Assembly (NCBI GenBank): GCA_003523185.1 | Contig: DPGN01000071.1 | Span: forward strand, 1-11,312 | DNA: 11,312 nt | Direction of reading: 5' to 3' | Source: Halieaceae bacterium | GTDB taxonomy: Bacteria > Pseudomonadota > Gammaproteobacteria > Pseudomonadales > Halieaceae | In this document: positions 5,830 through 11,312 of the stretch, piece by piece | Position numbering within the stretch: position 1 is the first letter of the stretch | How the letters are laid out: the number at the start of each line of letters is the position of its first letter | The notes under the pieces: model-generated | Seen by the model: the letters and a program-made list of their open reading frames with translations, nothing else | What the model was told of the DNA's origin: nothing | Database searches by the model: none | Position numbers and translations under genes: made by a program

Positions 5830-8697
5830 TTAAAACGGCTGCTTTGGCATCTCTTTATGGAATTGATCAACGTCCTCGATGACAACACCGCCATCTAAGG
5901 AACCAAACGCCTGATCTGCGTAACGCTGACCTTTAAGCTGAATGACGATTCGCGATCGCGCTTCACCAAAAACAGTCTCATCGTAAAACGCCTGTACGTC
6001 AGCTAACGTCGCAGACTCCACCGCCTCAATGAGTTGGTCACGCGTGTCGAAGTCATAATTTTCTATCGACCAATCTGAGGCAAACGGCCCCGCCTCTGCC
6101 GATAGATTCTTGGGAGGTTCAGTCAAAGCTGTTAATACGCCAGCTTTAAACTTCGCAAAGGACTCCTCTGTAAGCGCCGCCAACTCGTCCCGGTACTCCT
6201 GCGTGTAGGCGTTAAAGCGGTCAAGCATATCCTGCGGGCCCTTAACTGGCGACTGTATGTAGAGAATCACCATAGGGTGCTGATAGAGATCGAGTGATCC
6301 GCCACCCGCCGCATACCCAAGTTGCTCTTCTGTTCTCAAGGTTTCGAAGGCCCGTACGCGCAGGTGGCGCGCAAGAATTCGAGCAAGCGCTTGGTTCTTT
6401 ATCGATGCCTCAGGTGCAGCGAAGCCGTAAAGCATACCCAGGTCTTCTACGGGAACCTCTCTATTAAGCATTAGCGTTGCACCGGGCTCAGGGTTGTAGA
6501 TGCCGGCACGTGCGTAGCCCGCAGAACGGCTTGGAGTGACATAGTCCTCCAGCTGAGCATATGCGGCCTGCACATCAGCTTCGTCATAGTTGCCAAAGAA
6601 GAATGCTCGGAGGTGACTCGTTGTAAGCACTGCTTCGACGAACTGAGTGAATTCCTCCAGATTCGCCTTAGATGCAGCTAATGCGAGCGACGCATCTGTA
6701 TATCGACCCTCACGCGTCAACATTCCAAGCAGAGGCGTGAATCGCGTGTAGGGGAAGGCGCGTTTTGAGTTCTCAATGCGGCGCAAATAGCGTTCTACCG
6801 CCTGGTCAAACTCAAGCTCGCTGGGGTTCACCCGCAAGCCTTCCAGCGCACGCGCTAATAGCTCGGGCTGCTTATCAGTGAAGCCTGACATTGTGAGCGA
6901 TATGCCATTGGACGCACTCATCGACAGGCTCATACCCGCTATGGATGCCTCCGTTGCCAACCGCGTCTGCTTCAAGTCGTACAGCGACTCCCATAGCGAC
7001 AGGTACACGAAGTTCTCAACGCTATTCAGCGCTTTGTCGGTACTCAACTGAAGCCGCGTGAAACCTTTCGGCAAACCATCAAAGTTCTCGCTACCCTTTA
7101 ACCAGAACGTTACGTTATCCGCGACAGCAACCGAGGTAACGTCAGCCGGCGTCTCTTTGAGGTCGAAAGCCTCAGGGAGCAGGCCATTTTGACTGGGCTG
7201 TGCCAATCCGAGACGGTTGACGAGGGCAAGCGCCGCCTCGATATCTCTGGCTTCGAGGTCTTCTATGGCGTGCGGTCCGACATAGAACTCGAGCTCGCTA
7301 TTGGTTTCTTCTTCTTGCGAGATGTACCAAACGTTGAGTCGCTCGGGTACCAACTGGGCCAACAGCGAACCGACAGCTTCCTTATTGAACCCATCAAAGC
7401 GATACGGTGCATCGATAACGTGCTCAATCGGATAGTCCTGCATGGCGGCCGCCAGACTCGCGGCGTAAGAGAAGTCGTCAATCTTCTCGAGGAAGGTAAA
7501 CCGATTGTTCAGAGACTGGCGGTACTCCTCGGCATAGCGATCATCGACACCCTCTCGACGAAGCAGCTCAATATAGCCAGAGAGCACATCAAAGATTTCC
7601 TCACGACGCTTCATGCCCTGAGGAGTTAGCTGAACACTGATTTCGAAGGTTCCGTAGTTGCCGTAGAGCGACTCGTAGCTCGAGGTCATCAATTCACTGA
7701 TGAGTCCCAGTGACTTCAGTTTGTCGGCAGGTGTCCCCGGCATTTCAGAGCCGATGACATAACCCAGGTAATCACCCGGCTTACTTCGCCAGTCAGCCGC
7801 GTTGTTATCAATGATGTAGCTCAATCGCATTTCACGCAGGTCACGCTGCGGCTTGAAGCGAATCAACTTACCTGCCACCTCCTCGAAGTTAACCTCGGTG
7901 GTGACCACAGGCTCATCGACCTCTTTGTTCGGAATGAGGGAGAAGTGCTGCTGTGCCAAACTTTCCATTTCTGCGACAGGCAGGGGACTAATCAACACCA
8001 GCGCCATCAAATTCGCCGAGTAGTACTGCTCGAAGAACTCAATGGTGGCTGGGTGTAGTTCGCGGGTGTCTTTGTCTGCCAGAGTATCGAGATTACCGAT
8101 GGTAAAGCGATTGGCGGGATGCTCACCCAGCAGCGCACGCTGCAGGCGGTAAATCGACCGTCCCTCTGACTCTCTGCGCATAGACCACTCGGCGTTGACG
8201 GCATTCTTCTCTTTCTGAATGTAGCCCGGGTCGAGTATCGGCGCAGAGAAGAACTCTGAGAGCCGGTGCAGCGCTTCAGGGAATGCCGCATTCTCGATAG
8301 TGATCATGTAATTGGTGATTTCGCTCGAGGTGTAGGCATTAGAACTACCGCCATTTTCTGCCGCAAAATTCATGTAGCCGTCAGGCTCTGGGAATGATTC
8401 CGAGCCCATAAACAGCATGTGCTCGAGGTAGTGAGCCATCCCCTGAAAGTCCATGGGATCTGAAAACGCGCCAACGCCCACGCTGAGGGCGGCAGCTGAT
8501 TTCTCGGTAGTCGCATCGGAGACCATCAGGACTTGGAGACCATTATCCAGCGTTACTGCAGCGTACTCACGCTCGTCATTTGGGCTCTTATTCACAACCA
8601 CCGGCGCCGTCGGCTCCGCGGCATCCTCTCCGCAGGCCACCACCAACGATGCCAGTGCTGCTACCAATGTGAAGCGAGCGATTCGCCAGATTTGCAT
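5830..8697 (-). CDS. M16 family zinc metallopeptidase (pitrilysin/insulinase type), predicted lipoprotein
   Basis: This is a full-length 955-residue protease of the pitrilysin/insulysin subfamily, which degrades peptides and small polypeptides inside an enclosed chamber. The N-terminus is a lipoprotein signal (hydrophobic 8-20, lipobox VVAC, Cys22); Gly at +2 is not an inner-membrane retention signal, so a periplasm-facing outer-membrane anchor is expected. The inverted zinc motif HYLEH (His89, catalytic Glu92, His93) and NAVNAE with Glu170 give the complete zinc site, at almost the same positions as E. coli pitrilysin. The second half carries RTEEQLGY (788-795), the conserved Arg/Tyr substrate-clamp region, so both halves of the clamshell are intact. 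The ATG at 8695-8697 has a strong AAGGAG site. It lies 27 bases after perM and is probably co-transcribed with it. The lipoprotein anchor distinguishes it from soluble periplasmic PtrA; its natural substrate is unknown. Confidence 0.93.
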   Translation of the reverse strand: MQIWRIARFTLVAALASLVVACGEDAAEPTAPVVVNKSPNDEREYAAVTLDNGLQVLMVSDATTEKSAAALSVGVGAFSDPMDFQGMAHYLEHMLFMGSESFPEPDGYMNFAAENGGSSNAYTSSEITNYMITIENAAFPEALHRLSEFFSAPILDPGYIQKEKNAVNAEWSMRRESEGRSIYRLQRALLGEHPANRFTIGNLDTLADKDTRELHPATIEFFEQYYSANLMALVLISPLPVAEMESLAQQHFSLIPNKEVDEPVVTTEVNFEEVAGKLIRFKPQRDLREMRLSYIIDNNAADWRSKPGDYLGYVIGSEMPGTPADKLKSLGLISELMTSSYESLYGNYGTFEISVQLTPQGMKRREEIFDVLSGYIELLRREGVDDRYAEEYRQSLNNRFTFLEKIDDFSYAASLAAAMQDYPIEHVIDAPYRFDGFNKEAVGSLLAQLVPERLNVWYISQEEETNSELEFYVGPHAIEDLEARDIEAALALVNRLGLAQPSQNGLLPEAFDLKETPADVTSVAVADNVTFWLKGSENFDGLPKGFTRLQLSTDKALNSVENFVYLSLWESLYDLKQTRLATEASIAGMSLSMSASNGISLTMSGFTDKQPELLARALEGLRVNPSELEFDQAVERYLRRIENSKRAFPYTRFTPLLGMLTREGRYTDASLALAASKANLEEFTQFVEAVLTTSHLRAFFFGNYDEADVQAAYAQLEDYVTPSRSAGYARAGIYNPEPGATLMLNREVPVEDLGMLYGFAAPEASIKNQALARILARHLRVRAFETLRTEEQLGYAAGGGSLDLYQHPMVILYIQSPVKGPQDMLDRFNAYTQEYRDELAALTEESFAKFKAGVLTALTEPPKNLSAEAGPFASDWSIENYDFDTRDQLIEAVESATLADVQAFYDETVFGEARSRIVIQLKGQRYADQAFGSLDGGVVIEDVDQFHKEMPKQPF

Positions 8698-8711
8698 AGT
8701 TACTCCTTTAC

Positions 8712-8725
8712 GCGCAGTTGTGCGC
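8712..8725 (-). repeat. Hairpin in the perM-M16 intergenic gap
   Basis: GCGCA and TGCGC pair perfectly around a 4-base loop (GTTG on +, CAAC on the transcribed strand). The hairpin starts at the last base of the perM TAG stop and ends only a few bases before the AAGGAG site of the protease gene. It could stabilise an mRNA end or modulate protease translation. There is no U-tract, so it is not a good terminator. Confidence 0.4.
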
Positions 8726-9777
8726 TAAACCTCGGTCCGCGGCCAAGAGACCAGCAATACATTGAAGAGCGTGGCCAACGGGATGGCAAAAAAGACACCC
8801 CACACACCCCACAAGCCGCCAAATATTAATACGGCGATAATGATCGCCACAGGATGCAAGTTCACTGCCTCTGAGAAGAGCAGCGGCACAAGCACGTTTC
8901 CATCGAGCACCTGAATAAAAAAGTAGAGCGTCACAATCCAGTAGAAGTCACCGGTCAACCCGAACTGAAAAAACGCCACCAAAACCACCGGGATGGTGAC
9001 GAGGAATGCACCGATGTACGGGACAATCACACTCAATCCAACGAGCAGTGCGAGTAGCGCCGTGTAATTCAATCCAAAACTGATAAAAGCGATATAGCTC
9101 GCTGCGCCAATGATAATGATTTCAATACCCTTGCCACGCACGTAGTTCGCAATCTGCCGATTCATGTCGCGACCAATCTGGTCAAGCGCAGGACGCTCCT
9201 TTGGCAAAAAGCTGAGCACCCATGCGATAAGCTCGTCGCGGTCTTTCAAGAAGAAAAACACCATGAGCGGAATCAGGACCATATAAATGGCGAAGGTGAG
9301 TACGCCGGGAATAGAGGAGAGGCCAAAGCCTACAATCGCTTGACCCAGCGATGCCGCTTGCCCCTGCATGGAAGACAGCATCTCGGTAATCGGCGCTTGC
9401 TCAATCACTATTGGATACTTTGCAATGAGCTCCTCTACTTGCTGCTGCACCGCCCCCATCATCGCAGGAGCTTCACGAATAAGGCCCTCAAGCTGACGCC
9501 AGACCAACGGTGCAATGCCCAACGTAAAGCCCAGAAAGACGCCGACAAAGGCAAGTGACGAGCCCGCAAGCGCAAGACCCTTTCTCACCCCCCATTTCTC
9601 TAATTGATCAGCAACGCCTTGCATGAGGTACGCGAGAATTAAGGCTATGAATACCGGGGTGAGTACGTCACCCATGACGCCCAGCAAACCAACGCTTCCG
9701 ATGAGCAGAGTCACGAGGATGACCGACTCTTCTCCACCGAGGTGGCGTTGGTACCATTTTTTCAATGTGTCGATCAT
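8725..9777 (-). CDS. perM: AI-2E family transporter / PerM-like permease
   Basis: This is a 350-residue polytopic inner-membrane protein of the AI-2E transporter family (PerM/YdiK/TqsA-like). Hydrophobic segments cluster at about 18-55 and 68-92, then after a soluble loop (about 93-155) at 157-178, 218-270, 277-297 and 308-343. Family features include the paired N-terminal helices, the FFFLKDRDEL segment, NYTALLALLVGLSVIVPYIG, and the conserved C-terminal block DGNVLVPLLFSEAVNLHP followed by GGLWGVWGVFFAIPLA. The substrate of PerM itself is not established; AI-2 export was shown for TqsA, and Na+/H+ exchange has been reported for other members. The ATG at 9775-9777 has a G-rich GGGGG 9 bases upstream. 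In E. coli perM lies beside bepA; here tusA separates them, which supports the PerM assignment over other paralogues. It is 47 bases after tusA and 27 before the M16 gene. Confidence 0.88.
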   Translation of the reverse strand: MIDTLKKWYQRHLGGEESVILVTLLIGSVGLLGVMGDVLTPVFIALILAYLMQGVADQLEKWGVRKGLALAGSSLAFVGVFLGFTLGIAPLVWRQLEGLIREAPAMMGAVQQQVEELIAKYPIVIEQAPITEMLSSMQGQAASLGQAIVGFGLSSIPGVLTFAIYMVLIPLMVFFFLKDRDELIAWVLSFLPKERPALDQIGRDMNRQIANYVRGKGIEIIIIGAASYIAFISFGLNYTALLALLVGLSVIVPYIGAFLVTIPVVLVAFFQFGLTGDFYWIVTLYFFIQVLDGNVLVPLLFSEAVNLHPVAIIIAVLIFGGLWGVWGVFFAIPLATLFNVLLVSWPRTEV

Positions 9778-9824
9778 CTGCGTTTACCCCCGCTGGCAAC
9801 CCGCTACGTATCCGTATCCGAAGC

Positions 9825-10058
9825 TCATTTAACTGCGTTTAGCGTGAGCTTGATTGCCGTTACCTCGTTCTGCGCTTCCCAACTCACACTGTGACCCTCA
9901 AGACGCGCAAAGGTTTCAAAATCTTTAGGGGCGCTTGGGTCTGTGACCAAGATCTCAATGGCGTCGCCAGGATTACATGCGGCGATGGCCCGCTTAGCCA
10001 TGAGCACCGGCATCGGGCATCGTTTACCGCGCGCGTCGACTCTGTTTGCAATTGCCAT
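9825..10058 (-). CDS. TusA/SirA-family sulfur carrier protein
   Basis: This is a 77-residue cytosolic protein of the TusA family, small carriers that hold persulfide sulfur on a conserved cysteine and pass it on, for example to tRNA thiolation or molybdenum-cofactor enzymes. The signature RCPMP is present with Cys14, after VDARGK, followed by the expected beta-alpha-beta-alpha-beta pattern (EILVTDPSAPKDF). The ATG at 10056-10058 was chosen because it gives the normal family length and has AAAGG 8 bases upstream. A GTG at 10127 would add 23 residues unlike the family and would run through the promoter and dyad. It is first in tusA-perM-M16. A TusA paralogue beside perM and bepA is seen in Pseudomonas (PA1006, linked to molybdenum homeostasis, from memory), so this may be that paralogue rather than the tRNA-thiolation TusA. 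The symbol is left empty for that reason. Confidence 0.93.
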   Translation of the reverse strand: MAIANRVDARGKRCPMPVLMAKRAIAACNPGDAIEILVTDPSAPKDFETFARLEGHSVSWEAQNEVTAIKLTLNAVK

Positions 10059-10085
10059 CTCGTGAACCTTTATTGCCCCCCGATG

Positions 10086-10114
10086 ATTATACCTGCATAG
10101 GGAACCAAGGTTCC
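10086..10114 (-). promoter_or_regulatory. Candidate promoter for tusA-perM-M16
   Basis: On the minus strand there is a perfect TATAAT (10091-10086). The -35 position at 17-base spacing is GGAACC (10114-10109), not TTGACA, and lies in the right arm of the 20-base dyad. The start would fall near 10079, giving a leader of about 20 bases before the tusA ATG. Read as an ECF-type promoter it is GGAACCT-N15-GTATAA. Either a weak sigma-70 promoter with a bound regulator or a sigma-E-like promoter would fit. Confidence 0.5.
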
Positions 10115-10117
10115 CTA
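10098..10117. promoter_or_regulatory. Perfect 9+9 dyad in the tusA/bepA divergent promoter region
   Basis: Arms TAGGGAACC (10098-10106) and GGTTCCCTA (10109-10117) are exact reverse complements separated by AA. The dyad lies between two divergently transcribed genes and places GGAAC on both strands at positions suitable for -35 elements. It may be an operator, a pair of back-to-back -35 elements, or both. On the + strand it is followed by CTTTTG, but no gene is transcribed into it from the left, so a terminator role is unlikely. Confidence 0.6.
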
Positions 10118-10128
10118 CTTTTGTCACA
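10101..10128 (+). promoter_or_regulatory. Candidate sigma-E-like promoter for the BepA-type protease gene
   Basis: GGAACCA (10101-10107), a 15-base spacer and GTCACA (10123-10128) match the sigma-E consensus GGAACTT-N15-GTCTAA in the most conserved bases (GGAAC, GTC, final A). The start would be around 10134, about 37 bases before the ATG. In E. coli bepA belongs to the sigma-E envelope-stress regulon, which makes this reading plausible. A weak TTGTCA at 10121-10126 lacks a partnered -10. Confidence 0.45.
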
Positions 10129-10170
10129 CTGAAACACGCGTATCGGAAGAAAGTCAGTTAAAGTCTCGTC

Positions 10171-11312
10171 ATGTTTGATCGATCCTCTCAGTCACTTGCC
10201 CAATCACTTGCCGTCGCCTTTGTGACGGCATTGATTATGGTCAGCGTCACGCGCGCATGGGCGGACACCGACGATCTAAAGATTCCGAATTTAGGGGCCT
10301 CGAGCACAAGCCTCTATTCAGAGCAGTATGAGCGCCGGCTCGGCAGTCTCTGGCTGAAGGTTTTTAGAGCTCAGGCGCCAGTGCTCGATGATCCGCTGTT
10401 AGCAGACTACATAGAGAACTTGATCTTCGAGCTTGTGCTTCACAGCGAACTACGAGACCGACAACTACAGTTGGTCATCGTCGATAATCCGACAATCAAT
10501 GCCTTCGCGGTACCCGGAGGTATTATTGGGGTCCACAATGGACTCATTCACCACGCACACTCTGAGGATGAGCTGGCCGCCGTCCTAACGCATGAAATTG
10601 CTCACTTAAGTCAGCGACATTTTTCGCGTCAGCGGGAACAAGCGGCCAACCAGAATAAACTCACTATCGCAGGTCTGATGGCCGGCATTGCATTGGCGGC
10701 AACAGCCGGAAGCGATGCAGGACTCGCGGCAATGACAGCAACGCAGGCCGCGGCTCAAGACTCACGCCTTCGCTATAGCCGAGCCAATGAATCTGAAGCA
10801 GATCGCGTAGGTCTAAAAACGCTAGTCGCATCAGGTCGAGATCCGAACGCCGCTGCCGATATGCACGAACGAATGCTGGCGGCACACCGGCTTTACAGCA
10901 CAAACCGACTGCCCGAGTTTTTGCGCACGCATCCACTCTCTGAAAAGCGGGTCGCGGATATGCGTAACCGTGCGCGATCAGAACGCCGTGTGATTAGGCC
11001 CAAGAGTTTCGATTTTGAGCTGATGCAAGCACGTGTTCGCCATCAGCTAGCTCAGAGTCCGGTCGATGCCGTAAATCTGTTTCGCGACCAAACCGAAAAA
11101 GGTGGTACCGAGGCAGCGGCCGGCTGGTATGGCCTTGCATTAGCCCACATCGAGGCGGGACAACCCGTTAAAGCGAGAGAGGCACTAGAAAAAGCGATGC
11201 GTCCCGACCCGGACAACCTCGCCTTCGTCATTGCGAGTAGCGAAATTGATACTGCGATGGGCCAGCATGAACGAGCGATTACACGCCTTAAAAACAGACT
11301 GAGTCTGTCTCC
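10171..11312 (+). CDS. bepA: BepA-like periplasmic M48 metalloprotease with TPR domain (3' truncated by window edge)
   Basis: BepA is a periplasmic zinc metalloprotease/chaperone that assists LptD and BAM assembly at the outer membrane and degrades stalled intermediates. The frame is open from ATG 10171 to the window end (380 residues). It begins with a Sec signal peptide (hydrophobic 13-27, likely cleavage after AWA, residue 31). The M48 domain shows NAFAVPGG, the zinc motif HEIAH (His141, Glu142, His145), NESEADR with the probable third ligand Glu207, and THPLSEKR with His254, matching the E. coli His246 switch that blocks the active site. The order and spacing match E. coli BepA (His136, His140, Glu201, His246). 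After about residue 285 come TPR-like helices (WYGLALAHIEAGQPVKAREA, then MGQHERAITRLKN). The family total is about 480-490, so roughly 100 residues are missing. The ribosome-binding site is weak. It is divergent from tusA, sharing a 112-base promoter region. Confidence 0.93.
   Translation, partial: MFDRSSQSLAQSLAVAFVTALIMVSVTRAWADTDDLKIPNLGASSTSLYSEQYERRLGSLWLKVFRAQAPVLDDPLLADYIENLIFELVLHSELRDRQLQLVIVDNPTINAFAVPGGIIGVHNGLIHHAHSEDELAAVLTHEIAHLSQRHFSRQREQAANQNKLTIAGLMAGIALAATAGSDAGLAAMTATQAAAQDSRLRYSRANESEADRVGLKTLVASGRDPNAAADMHERMLAAHRLYSTNRLPEFLRTHPLSEKRVADMRNRARSERRVIRPKSFDFELMQARVRHQLAQSPVDAVNLFRDQTEKGGTEAAAGWYGLALAHIEAGQPVKAREALEKAMRPDPDNLAFVIASSEIDTAMGQHERAITRLKNRLSLS

Noticed and set aside
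7189..7629. 146-residue open frame antisense to the M16 protease
   Set aside because: It is entirely within a well-supported protease gene and has no recognisable domain or ribosome-binding site.
10098..10121. Rho-independent terminator (dyad followed by CTTTT)
   Set aside because: No gene is transcribed into it on the + strand, the T-run is short, and the dyad sits in a divergent promoter region, so a regulatory role fits better.
10059..10127. Longer TusA-family protein starting at GTG 10127
   Set aside because: The extra 23 residues do not look like the family, the extension runs through the dyad and the TATAAT element, and the ATG at 10058 has a good ribosome-binding site and gives the standard length.

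Overview
The window looks like chromosomal core sequence from a gammaproteobacterium. The E1 and E2 proteins are of the AceE/AceF type, PEP carboxylase closely follows the E. coli family pattern, and the tusA-perM / bepA neighbourhood is typical of gammaproteobacteria. The acidic linkers in AceF and the lipoprotein M16 protease would suit a marine group such as the OM60/NOR5-like lineages, but that placement is only a guess. There is no mobile element, CRISPR array, rRNA or tRNA, coding density is very high, and no gene-free stretch reaches 300 bases.

Layout. Positions 1-1307 (+) hold the C-terminal half of PEP carboxylase, whose N-terminus lies outside the window. It converges on the aceE-aceF pair (5686 to 1329, minus strand), which encodes E1 and E2 of pyruvate dehydrogenase. 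The E3 gene (lpd) and a pdhR-type regulator are not adjacent. The 143-base leader upstream of aceE is unusually rich in dyads and contains two operator-like sites with the same AGTTC-N7-GAACT architecture. Upstream of it, and also on the minus strand, is a probable operon tusA - perM (AI-2E family) - M16 lipoprotein protease (10058 to 5830). Divergent from tusA is a BepA-like M48 metalloprotease with TPR repeats (10171 to the right edge, still open there).

How the genes fit together. The left half is the PEP/pyruvate node: Ppc makes oxaloacetate and AceEF makes acetyl-CoA, the two substrates of citrate synthase. The right half is mostly an envelope-maintenance neighbourhood: a periplasmic chaperone/protease (BepA), a PerM-type membrane protein, a probably outer-membrane-anchored pitrilysin-like protease, and a small TusA-family sulfur carrier. 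The most interesting non-coding signal there is a perfect dyad between tusA and bepA. It places a GGAAC element on each strand, each 15-17 bases from a plausible -10, as expected for back-to-back envelope-stress (sigma-E-like) promoters.

I see no novel multi-gene system. The points worth following are regulatory (the tusA/bepA dyad and the aceE leader) plus a few residue-level oddities in the PDH subunits.
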